DNA of 13,830 bases from Flavobacteriales bacterium (lineage in GTDB: Bacteria > Bacteroidota > Bacteroidia > Flavobacteriales > Crocinitomicaceae): NCBI GenBank assembly GCA_947375085.1, contig CANCEQ010000066.1, forward strand, positions 1 through 13,830. The letters are read 5' to 3'. Shown here one piece after another: positions 7,873 to 13,830 of this stretch (positions are counted from its first letter, which is position 1; each line of letters opens with the position of its first letter). The notes below the pieces were generated by a model, which was not told the DNA's origin, ran no database searches, and was given only the letters and a program-made list of their open reading frames with translations. The position numbers and the translations under genes were made by a program.

Positions 7873-9750
7873 ATGAATCTTCTTTCTGTTGAAAATATCA
7901 CCAAAACGTTTGGTGCAAGAGTTATATTTAAAGATTTGACGTTTGGTGTAGACCAAGGTCAAAAAGTAGCAATCGTAGCGAAAAATGGGAGTGGAAAAAC
8001 GACTCTTTTGCGTTGTTTAATTGGTGCTGATCAAGTAGACGAAGGTCGAATTGTATTCAGAAATGGCTATCGCGTTGCTTTTATGGAGCAATCTGAAAAT
8101 TTAGATGAAACACATTCGATTATGGAAGAAGTGTTTTCTCACGATTTGCCTGAATTACAAGCTGTTAAAGCATACAATGTTGCGATGCTTTCAGGTGATG
8201 AAAAATTGATTGAAAATTCTTTCGAAGCAATTACTGTATTAAATGCTTGGGATACAGAAAATAAAGTACATCAAATTTTAGCAAGTTTAAAATTAGAAGA
8301 TACAACCCAGTTAATATCTAATCTTTCAGGTGGACAAAAAAAGCGTGTTGCTTTAGCGAAAGTTTTAATTGGAGAACCTGATTTCTTAATTTTAGATGAG
8401 CCAACAAACCATTTAGATCTTGATATGATTGAATGGTTGGAAGAATATCTTTCTAAATCAAAATCAACTATTTTAATGGTGACGCACGATCGTTATTTCT
8501 TAGAAGTTGTATGTGATACAATTTTGGAAATGGAGGATCAAACCATTTATAAATACAAAGGAAATTTCTCTTACTATCTTGAGAAAAAGGCTGAACGTCA
8601 AGAACAATTAGGTTCTACAATCGACAAAGCGCGTAATACGATGCGAAAAGAGTTAGACTGGATTAGACGTCAACCGAAAGCGCGTGGTACAAAGCAAAAA
8701 GCCCGTGTAGATTCATTTCAAGATTTAAAAGAAGTTGCTTCTCAACGTGTGAACGAAGATGAATTAGAGATTCCTATTAAAATGGAACGTCTTGGATCTA
8801 AGATTGTTGAAATTCATAAAATGAATAAGGCTTTTGGAGACAAAAAAATCATCAACGATTTATCGTATGTCTTCAAACGTCAAGAAAGAGTAGGGATTGT
8901 TGGTAATAACGGTACTGGAAAATCTACTTTTTTAAATATGATTCAAGGTTTTGAAGAGTTAGACAAAGGGACTGTTTCTGTAGGAGATACAGTTGTTTTT
9001 GGCTATTTCAACCAAGAATTAATCCAAGTAGATGAAGATAAAAAAGTAATCGATGTTATTCGAGACATTGCTGAATATATTCCGTTAGAAAAAGGGAAAA
9101 CAATGACTGCAGCAAACTTTTTGGAGAAATTTTTATTTCCAAGGGATATGCAGTACAATTACGTGTATAAATTAAGTGGGGGAGAGAAACGTCGTTTAAA
9201 ATTGATGACTGTTTTGATGAAAAACCCAAACTTCTTGATTTTAGATGAGCCAACCAACGACTTAGATATTTTCGTAATGAGTGTTCTAGAAGAATACTTG
9301 CGTAATTTCCAAGGATGTTTGATTGTCGTTTCTCACGACCGTTATTTCATGGATAAAATGGTAGATCATTTATTCGTTTTTGACGGTTCTGGAGAGATTA
9401 AAGATACTTTTGGTAATTACACTGTATATCGTCAAAAAATGGCGCAACAGTTGAAAGACGACAGAAAAGCGACAACTGTTTCAGTTCCATTAGAAGAAGT
9501 GAAAGTCGTTAAAAACGAAAAACCGAACGAGAAAAGAAAAATGAATTTCAAAGAGAAAGTGGAATTCAAGAATATGGAAGGTGAAATCGAGGCTTTGGAA
9601 AATGAAAAAGCACTTTTAACCGAAAAATTATCAGATACAACACTTTCAAATACTGAATTGATGAATGCTGGAAATCGTTTGGGGGAAGTTGTAAAAGAAT
9701 TAGAAATTAAATCCGACCGTTGGTTAGAATTAGCGGAAATGGATGTTTGA
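7873..9750 (+). CDS. uup: ABC-F family ATPase, Uup-like
   Basis: This is a 625-residue soluble protein with two fused ABC domains and no membrane segments, so it acts on ribosomes (or, for Uup, also branched DNA) rather than in transport. The first ABC has a Walker A AKNGSGKTT (36-44, Ala in place of the usual first Gly), signature LSGGQ (151-155), and Walker B with catalytic E176 (DEPTNHLD). A linker of about 240-310 follows, rich in Arg/Lys (DWIRRQPKARGTKQKAR). The second ABC has GNNGTGKST (344-352), LSGGE (434-438) and E459 (DEPTNDLD). A C-terminal charged coiled coil (about 555-620) is the CTD typical of Uup rather than EttA. Length and C-terminal coiled coil support Uup, but the ABC-F subfamily is not certain. 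It sits 3 bases after the DUF4293 gene and ends at the palindromic repeat. Confidence 0.9.
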   Translation: MNLLSVENITKTFGARVIFKDLTFGVDQGQKVAIVAKNGSGKTTLLRCLIGADQVDEGRIVFRNGYRVAFMEQSENLDETHSIMEEVFSHDLPELQAVKAYNVAMLSGDEKLIENSFEAITVLNAWDTENKVHQILASLKLEDTTQLISNLSGGQKKRVALAKVLIGEPDFLILDEPTNHLDLDMIEWLEEYLSKSKSTILMVTHDRYFLEVVCDTILEMEDQTIYKYKGNFSYYLEKKAERQEQLGSTIDKARNTMRKELDWIRRQPKARGTKQKARVDSFQDLKEVASQRVNEDELEIPIKMERLGSKIVEIHKMNKAFGDKKIINDLSYVFKRQERVGIVGNNGTGKSTFLNMIQGFEELDKGTVSVGDTVVFGYFNQELIQVDEDKKVIDVIRDIAEYIPLEKGKTMTAANFLEKFLFPRDMQYNYVYKLSGGEKRRLKLMTVLMKNPNFLILDEPTNDLDIFVMSVLEEYLRNFQGCLIVVSHDRYFMDKMVDHLFVFDGSGEIKDTFGNYTVYRQKMAQQLKDDRKATTVSVPLEEVKVVKNEKPNEKRKMNFKEKVEFKNMEGEIEALENEKALLTEKLSDTTLSNTELMNAGNRLGEVVKELEIKSDRWLELAEMDV

Positions 9751-9758
9751 TATTTTTA

Positions 9759-9800
9759 TTTTTTTGTAGGGACAAGTCGCGACTTGTACCTACAAAAAAA
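9759..9800. repeat. Extragenic palindromic repeat, copy 1 (probable bidirectional terminator)
   Basis: Two 21-base arms (9759-9779 and 9780-9800) form a dyad centred on TCG|CGA with a single G/A mismatch (9771/9788). The core is GGGACAAGTCGCGACTTG, flanked by T7 on the left and A7 on the right. It starts 8 bases after the ABC-F stop and lies about 55 bases beyond the end of the convergent XRE gene, so hairpin plus T tract is available on both strands. A second copy is at 11062-11101. Confidence 0.85.
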
Positions 9801-9856
9801 ATATAATGCATTGGTCTGTATTTTTATCATTTATCGGTGATTATTGGTTTGGATTT

Positions 9857-10204
9857 TTATAAATTCTTTAATTTATTCAATTCAGAAGTCAATTTTTCAA
9901 TCTCTTTTTGTTGTTGATTTAGTTTATTGATTATTTCACTTAATTGTTGATGAGTCTCATTTTCAGGATAATCCACTTTGGGGTCTTGAATGATTTTTAT
10001 TTCTTCAAAATTTATTAGAGATAGTAAAGAAACTCCTAAAATTTTAGCGATAGCATCTAAACGAACAACAGTTAACTCAGTTACACCCCTTTCAATATTT
10101 GAATAAGAAGCCACAGTAATCCCTAATTCATCAGCCATATTTTGTTGACTCAAACTTTTTATTAGTCGAGTCATTCGTATACGTTCTGCTAACTTTTCTT
10201 TCAT
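9857..10204 (-). CDS. XRE-family HTH transcriptional regulator
   Basis: This 115-residue protein has an N-terminal Cro/CI-type helix-turn-helix (about 8-64): RIRMTRLIKSLSQQNMADEL, then GITVASYSNIERGVTELTV, where residues 20-40 form the turn and recognition helix, followed by LDAIAKILGVSLLSLI. A charged coiled-coil tail (about 84-115, INKLNQQQKEIEKLTSELNKL) suggests dimerisation. The ATG at 10204 gives a domain start at the expected position. It is divergent from a lipoprotein gene across 279 bases that contain tandem operator-like repeats close to its own start, fitting autoregulation and perhaps control of the neighbour. No ligand-binding or protease domain is present, so what signal it senses is unknown. 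Confidence 0.85.
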   Translation of the reverse strand: MKEKLAERIRMTRLIKSLSQQNMADELGITVASYSNIERGVTELTVVRLDAIAKILGVSLLSLINFEEIKIIQDPKVDYPENETHQQLSEIINKLNQQQKEIEKLTSELNKLKNL

Positions 10205-10230
10205 ACTTTAAAGTTACTCCTATCATATCG

Positions 10231-10267
10231 TTTATAATTTTAGTTTAATATTTATAATTTTTAGTTT
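10231..10267. repeat. Tandem operator-like repeats upstream of the XRE gene
   Basis: TTTATAATTTTAGTTT (10231-10246) recurs as TTTATAATTTTTAGTTT (10251-10267), about 20 bases apart (two helical turns). The second copy runs into a TTTAGT-TTG-ACTAAA dyad (10260-10274). The position 27-63 bases before the XRE start suggests a binding site for that regulator. The AT-rich content raises the chance of coincidence. Confidence 0.4.
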
Positions 10268-10281
10268 GACTAAATTATTTT

Positions 10282-10289
10282 TATATTTG
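10282..10289 (+). promoter_or_regulatory. Possible -7 element of the lipoprotein gene
   Basis: TATATTTG matches TAnnTTTG. An upstream TTTG (10265-10268) is only 13 bases away, shorter than the usual -33 spacing. It is about 195 bases before the ATG at 10484, so it is uncertain. Confidence 0.35.
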
Positions 10290-10483
10290 TTTCGCTTTTA
10301 GATAATCTCACTGCTTGTTAATACGATTTAACCAAATAAATTAAAATCCAAGAAGATTTATTCAATAAGCAAAGTTTTTTTCTCGAGCTTGAGAATAGAG
10401 GAAGGTGGATTCGAAAAACCTTATGAGTAGAAAGTTTTTAATTATAAAAGTGTAGATCAACACTATAAAAACGGAAATGTTAT

Positions 10484-11053
10484 ATGAAAAAAAGATTAAG
10501 TTTTTTATTGATTATTTTATTAGGGATTTTCTTTTCCTGTCAAAAGCAACCGACTGCAATTTTTACTACAGATAAAACTGAATATTCACCTGGAGAACAA
10601 ATTATTTTGACAAATACTTCAATTGATGCGAAAAGTTATAAATGGACTATTTCTGACGGTCAATCATCAGTGAATGAACATTTGATTTATACATTAAGTC
10701 CGAATGCTTCCGAAGGTATAATCACTTTTACTTTAGAAGCTTTATCTAGAACAGGTAAAAAAGTTAGTTATTCATCTAAAAATGTAACAATTAAAAAAGC
10801 AACTGGAAATGTTACTTTTTGGCAAATTACAAACAGTGGTTATGGGGTTACAGATGTTACAATAGAAGGTGTTTCTTCTAGTATAACAGATGAATATACT
10901 GGAGTTCCTTCTTCTTGTGGAGCTTCAGGATGTGCAGTTTTTAATAATCTTTCAGTTGGGGACCATACTTTTTCAGCAACAGATGGAACATATACTTGGA
11001 ATGGTACAGTTAATATTACAAAAGATGGTTGTACAAAATTTCAATTGAAATGA
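10484..11053 (+). CDS. PKD-domain lipoprotein
   Basis: This 189-residue protein starts with a lipoprotein signal peptide (MKKRLSFLLIILLGIFFSCQ), where C19 is the lipidation site. Residues about 22-104 form a PKD-like immunoglobulin-type domain: PTAIFTTDKTEYSPGEQIIL, SYKWTISDGQ (the PKD YxWxxxDG feature), and FTLEALSRTG. A second beta-rich region (about 108-189) contains GNVTFWQITNSGYGVTDVTI and three cysteines (C145, C150, C183). It resembles small carrier-type beta domains but I cannot assign a family. There is no T9SS sorting domain and no acidic lipoprotein export signal after Cys19 that I can see. It likely sits in the outer membrane, facing the periplasm. It ends directly at the second palindromic repeat. 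The role is unknown. Confidence 0.82.
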   Translation: MKKRLSFLLIILLGIFFSCQKQPTAIFTTDKTEYSPGEQIILTNTSIDAKSYKWTISDGQSSVNEHLIYTLSPNASEGIITFTLEALSRTGKKVSYSSKNVTIKKATGNVTFWQITNSGYGVTDVTIEGVSSSITDEYTGVPSSCGASGCAVFNNLSVGDHTFSATDGTYTWNGTVNITKDGCTKFQLK

Positions 11054-11061
11054 TTTTTTTT

Positions 11062-11101
11062 TTTTTTTTAGGGACAAGTCGCGACTTGTCCCTAAAAAAA
11101 A
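11062..11101. repeat. Extragenic palindromic repeat, copy 2 (probable bidirectional terminator)
   Basis: Two perfect 20-base arms (11062-11081 and 11082-11101) share the same GGGACAAGTCGCGACTTG core and TCG|CGA centre as copy 1. T16 (11054-11069) precedes it and A8 follows. It lies between the stops of the lipoprotein gene (+) and rnz (-), only 4 bases from the latter, again in a convergent gap. The 16-base T run is a likely site of length variation or sequencing error. Confidence 0.88.
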
Positions 11102-11105
11102 TCAA

Positions 11106-12020
11106 TCAATCAACCTCATAAACATTCCCATCCTCAACCACTTCTACATTCTCGAAAATAGTCTTAGCTTCAGCGGTATGTTCATTTCCGTTTTCAAAAC
11201 GAGCGCTTAAATGTCCTAATATTAGTCTTTTAGCATTTGCTTTTACTGCAATTTTAGCAGCATCCATTGCTGTAGAGTGAAATGTTGCTTTTGCCCTCGC
11301 TCTATGAATTTCTGTAAATGTAGCTTCGTGATACAATAAATTTGCATTTTCAATGTGTGGAATTACTGATTCGTAATAAGCTGTATCAGAGCAAAATGCG
11401 TAAGAACGTGGAGTAGGAGGTGGAGTGGTATATTCTTCAAAATAATGTGTTACTCCATTTTCGTCAATCACATTCTCTCCATTTTTAAATTTTGGAATGA
11501 AAGTCATGGAAAGTCCATCTGCTTTAAAAGCATCACCTAATAGAGAATATTCTTTTTGTTTTTCCTTTATAATGAATCCATTAGTAGGAATGCGGTGTTT
11601 CAAAGGAAAAGTATGAATTTCAATTAATTTGTCTTCAAAAAGTAAACCTGGTGTTTTTCCATCTAAAGGAACAAAGGTTAAACCAAAATCTAAACGTGCA
11701 CCTGCAATTTCCAACTGACTTTTAATAATTTCTTCTAAACCGATTGGACCGTAAATTGTAATTCCTGCATCTCTTCCCAATAAATGCATGGTACTTAACA
11801 ATCCAACTAAACCAAAAAAATGGTCGCCGTGTAAATGAGATATTAAAATATGAGAAATACGTTGAAATTTAACGCCGTATTTGCGCATTTGCATTTGAGT
11901 TCCTTCGCCACAATCAATTAAAATATGACGATTATTACACTCAATGTATTGAGAAGTGGGGTTTCTAGAAAAAGTAGGTAATGCGGCTCCTGAGCCTAAA
12001 ATGGTAACGGTGAAATTCAC
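11106..12020 (-). CDS. rnz: Ribonuclease Z (tRNA 3' endonuclease)
   Basis: This is a zinc-dependent endonuclease of the metallo-beta-lactamase fold that removes the 3' trailer of pre-tRNA. Its 304 residues match the short bacterial RNase Z. Motifs visible are the N-terminal LGSGAALPTFSRNPTSQYI (8-26), the metal motif SHLHGDHFFG (61-70, HxHxDH), FPLKHRIPTNGF, CSDTAYYE, the HEATF loop with HRARAKATFHST exosite-like residues, and LGHLSARF at the end. The start is GTG at 12020, overlapping the STAS stop as GTGA. No ATG is available, because an in-frame stop lies two codons upstream, so the GTG is well supported and translation is probably coupled to the STAS gene. It ends at the palindromic repeat. 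Confidence 0.95.
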   Translation of the reverse strand: MNFTVTILGSGAALPTFSRNPTSQYIECNNRHILIDCGEGTQMQMRKYGVKFQRISHILISHLHGDHFFGLVGLLSTMHLLGRDAGITIYGPIGLEEIIKSQLEIAGARLDFGLTFVPLDGKTPGLLFEDKLIEIHTFPLKHRIPTNGFIIKEKQKEYSLLGDAFKADGLSMTFIPKFKNGENVIDENGVTHYFEEYTTPPPTPRSYAFCSDTAYYESVIPHIENANLLYHEATFTEIHRARAKATFHSTAMDAAKIAVKANAKRLILGHLSARFENGNEHTAEAKTIFENVEVVEDGNVYEVD

Positions 12021-12358
12021 ATTTCAATTACTTTGACAGCTTCTTCTTGCGTATCAGACAATAATAAAACTTTATCCAATTGAGCAATTTGAATTACCTT
12101 AAAAACACTTGGTTGAAGTCCGCAAAGAATAAATTTACCATTTGTGTCTTTGCATAAACGATTTCCAGTTAAGATAGAACTTAAACCAGAAGAATCACAA
12201 TATTTGGTTGAAGCTAAGTCTAAAATGATATTGTTAACCCCTTTTTTATTCAATTCTAACAATTCATTTTTTAATTCCGTTGCGTTGATTGCTGTTAACT
12301 TTTCAGCATTGAACTTAATCACGGCACTAAGCTTGTTTTGTGTAGTTTGAAAATCCAT
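12017..12358 (-). CDS. STAS-domain protein (anti-sigma factor antagonist type)
   Basis: This single-domain protein of 113 residues has the STAS alternating strand-helix pattern: SAVIKFNAEKLTAINATELK, NNIILDLASTKYCDSSGLSS, KFILCGLQPSVFKVIQIAQL, and LLLSDTQEEAVKVI. The DSSGL loop (55-59) holds the Ser that a partner switching kinase phosphorylates in SpoIIAA/RsbV relatives. A transcription or adhesion switch via an anti-sigma kinase is the family expectation, but no kinase or phosphatase is encoded nearby, so that role is inferred only from family. The stop overlaps the rnz GTG by 4 bases. The start ATG is 31 bases after pyrB ends, preceded by a possible promoter, so it may be transcribed both from pyrR and internally. 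Confidence 0.88.
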   Translation of the reverse strand: MDFQTTQNKLSAVIKFNAEKLTAINATELKNELLELNKKGVNNIILDLASTKYCDSSGLSSILTGNRLCKDTNGKFILCGLQPSVFKVIQIAQLDKVLLLSDTQEEAVKVIEM

Positions 12359-12374
12359 TATTGTGTGTTTAAGA

Positions 12375-12382
12375 CAAATATA
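12375..12382 (-). promoter_or_regulatory. Probable internal -7 element before the STAS gene
   Basis: On the minus strand TATATTTG matches TAnnTTTG and lies 16 bases before the STAS ATG, in the 31-base gap after pyrB. No strong -33 element is visible. Confidence 0.45.
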
Positions 12383-12389
12383 ATTAAAA

Positions 12390-13322
12390 TTATTGACGTT
12401 CGATTTTTGAAGCCAATAAATATATTACAGCCATTCTTACAGCAACCCCATTTTCTACTTGTTGAAGTATCACAGATTGTTTAGAATCAGCTACATCACT
12501 GGTGATTTCAACTCCTCTGTTAATTGGTCCAGGGTGCATTACAATGATTTCTTTATCAAGTGAATCTAAGATTTCTTTCGTCAAACCAAATTGCATTGAA
12601 TATTCTCTTAAAGAAGGGAAGTACTTAATATCTTGACGTTCCAATTGAATACGAAGCATATTCGCCACATCACACCATTCAAGAGCAGCAATTAAATTAT
12701 GTTCAACTTTTACTCCAAGTTCGTGTATGTATTTAGGAATCAATGTTGTTGGTCCGCACACCATTACTTCTGCTCCTAGTTTTTGTAGACAATAAATATT
12801 TGAAAGTGCAACACGAGAATGTAAAATATCACCAACAATTACTACTTTTTTACCTTCAACAGATCCTAAACGTTCGCGAATAGAATAAGCATCTAATAAA
12901 GCTTGAGTTGGGTGTTCGTGAGTACCATCCCCCGCATTAACAACTTTAGCATCAATGCGTTCTGATAAAAATTTAGCAGCTCCTGGATTTGGGTGTCTCA
13001 TGACTACCATATCCACTTTCATTGCTAAAATATTGTTAACCGTATCAATTAAAGTTTCTCCTTTTTTAACTGAGCTACTAGAAGCACTGAAATTAATAAC
13101 ATCGGCAGAAAGTCTTTTTTCAGCAAGTTCAAAAGATAAGCGTGTTCTTGTTGAATTTTCAAAAAATAAATTAGCGATAGTAATATCTCTCAAAGAGGGA
13201 ACTTTTTTAATTGGTCTATTGATGACGTCTTTAAAACTATCTGCTGTTTTGAAAATTAATTCAATATCTTGACGTGTAAGGTCTTTTATTCCGGTAAGGT
13301 GTTCGACGCTTAAATTATCCAT
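12390..13322 (-). CDS. pyrB: Aspartate carbamoyltransferase catalytic chain
   Basis: This commits carbamoyl phosphate and aspartate to pyrimidine synthesis in the cytoplasm. The 310 residues match the catalytic subunit. Key motifs are the carbamoyl-phosphate loop FFENSTRTRLSF (53-64, STRTR at 57-61), the lysine loop SVKKGETLID (84-93), RHPNPGAA (109-116), the HEHPTQALLDAY helix (135-146) and HPGPINRG near residue 264. The start ATG at 13322 overlaps the end of pyrR by 8 bases, so the two are translationally coupled. No pyrI regulatory-chain gene is adjacent, consistent with a trimer regulated at expression level, but that is inference. A 31-base gap then leads into the STAS and rnz genes on the same strand. 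Confidence 0.97.
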   Translation of the reverse strand: MDNLSVEHLTGIKDLTRQDIELIFKTADSFKDVINRPIKKVPSLRDITIANLFFENSTRTRLSFELAEKRLSADVINFSASSSSVKKGETLIDTVNNILAMKVDMVVMRHPNPGAAKFLSERIDAKVVNAGDGTHEHPTQALLDAYSIRERLGSVEGKKVVIVGDILHSRVALSNIYCLQKLGAEVMVCGPTTLIPKYIHELGVKVEHNLIAALEWCDVANMLRIQLERQDIKYFPSLREYSMQFGLTKEILDSLDKEIIVMHPGPINRGVEITSDVADSKQSVILQQVENGVAVRMAVIYLLASKIERQ

Positions 13323-13830
13323 TGTTTTCCGGTGTATACAATACTATTTTATCTTCTCCTTCAATTTCTTTCCATTCAACTGAAACACGCTCAGAAATAA
13401 GTGTATCAACTGTAGCTCCAATATAGTCAGCTTGAATGGGTAAGTCTCTTCTAAATCTTCTATCAATTAAAGTTAGAAGTTCAACTTTTTGTGGTCGTCC
13501 GTATGCTAAAAGTGCATCCAAACCAGAACGAATTGTTCTACCTGTATATAAAACATCATCCACTAAGACTACCTTTTTATTTTCAATAACGAAATCAATA
13601 TTGGTTGTGCTTGGGATAATTGGTTTTTCTCTTCTTCTAAAATCGTCTCGGTAGAATGTAATATCCAAATTCCCACAAACAATTTCTTTTTGAAGAATCG
13701 TTTCTAACTGAGCCTTTAGACGTGTAACTACATTAATTCCACGTGGTTGTAAGCCAATTAAAACAGTATTTGAAAAATCGTTGTGAGATTCGATGAGTTC
13801 ATAGCAAAGACGATTTAAGGTCAGTTCAAA
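13315..13830 (-). CDS. pyrR: Bifunctional pyrimidine regulator/uracil phosphoribosyltransferase PyrR (5' end outside window)
   Basis: The frame is open to the right edge, giving 171 residues; the family is about 180, so only the first several residues are missing. The visible N-terminal part reads RLCYELIESH and LIGLQPRGINVVTRL, the usual PyrR start region. The PRPP-binding site is VVLVDDVLYTGRTIRSGLDA, preceded by a basic stretch FYRDDFRRRE used in RNA or substrate contacts in this family, and followed by LIDRRFRRDLPIQADYIGA. PyrR senses UMP/UTP and attenuates pyr transcription in Gram-positives; in Bacteroidota such regulation is less established. A TTG at 13668 is an internal codon, not the start. 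It overlaps pyrB by 8 bases as the first visible gene of the pyr cluster. Confidence 0.93.
   Translation of the reverse strand, partial: FELTLNRLCYELIESHNDFSNTVLIGLQPRGINVVTRLKAQLETILQKEIVCGNLDITFYRDDFRRREKPIIPSTTNIDFVIENKKVVLVDDVLYTGRTIRSGLDALLAYGRPQKVELLTLIDRRFRRDLPIQADYIGATVDTLISERVSVEWKEIEGEDKIVLYTPENNG

Larger units (their letters stand above)
10205..10483. other. 279-bp divergent intergenic region
   Basis: Besides the tandem repeats and the -7 element, I see a 16-base imperfect dyad TTCTCGAGCTTGAGAA (10380-10395) and a short AGTGT/ACACT inverted pair (10449-10464) just before the lipoprotein start. No open reading frame of plausible size and no tRNA were seen. If transcription starts near 10295, the lipoprotein mRNA has a leader of about 190 bases. 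Confidence 0.4.

Noticed and set aside
13666..13668. TTG at 13668 as the start of PyrR
   Set aside because: The frame continues upstream to the window edge with conserved PyrR residues (LIGLQPRG), so it is an internal leucine codon.
1..13830. CRISPR array, tRNA, rRNA, transposase or prophage genes
   Set aside because: I looked for spaced direct repeats, tRNA-like cloverleaf stretches and integrase/transposase motifs and saw none.

Overview
The window looks like chromosomal DNA of a Bacteroidota bacterium, most likely in Flavobacteriia (Flavobacterium-like). The basis is low GC content, a PorX-type response regulator specific to type IX secretion bacteria, a DUF4293 protein, TAnnTTTG-type -7 promoter elements upstream of several starts, and A-rich rather than Shine-Dalgarno leaders. 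Most of it is ordinary core chromosome. I found no prophage, CRISPR array, transposase, rRNA or tRNA.

Left part (1-4343). The 3' two thirds of porX enters from the left edge and ends at a strong hairpin terminator. A small secreted Lys/Ala/Glu/Asp-rich protein follows, with its own terminator. Next is a phosphohexomutase whose start must be an internal TTG, because the longer reading would begin inside the preceding terminator. A 13-bp-stem terminator then separates it from a convergent AAA_14/DUF4143 ATPase on the minus strand.

Middle (4344-9750, all plus strand). aroC (chorismate synthase) has a 22-bp dyad just before its start. Eighteen bases after it lies a large GT-C-like membrane protein gene, broken by a one-base frameshift in a cluster of 7-base homopolymers. 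A DUF4293 membrane protein with its own promoter follows, then an ABC-F ATPase (Uup-like) 3 bases downstream.

Right part (9751-13830). An XRE-type regulator (minus) diverges from a PKD-domain lipoprotein (plus) across a 279-bp region with tandem operator-like repeats. The last block is a minus-strand cluster, transcribed pyrR-pyrB-STAS-rnz: pyrR is cut by the right edge, pyrR/pyrB and STAS/rnz overlap, and a likely internal promoter precedes the STAS gene.

Two copies of the same near-perfect palindrome (core GGGACAAGTCGCGACTTG) occur. Each lies between convergent genes and is flanked by T and A tracts, so this looks like an extragenic palindromic repeat family that may double as bidirectional terminators. 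This repeat family and the homopolymer frameshift are the two observations most worth following up. I see no convincing new multi-gene system.
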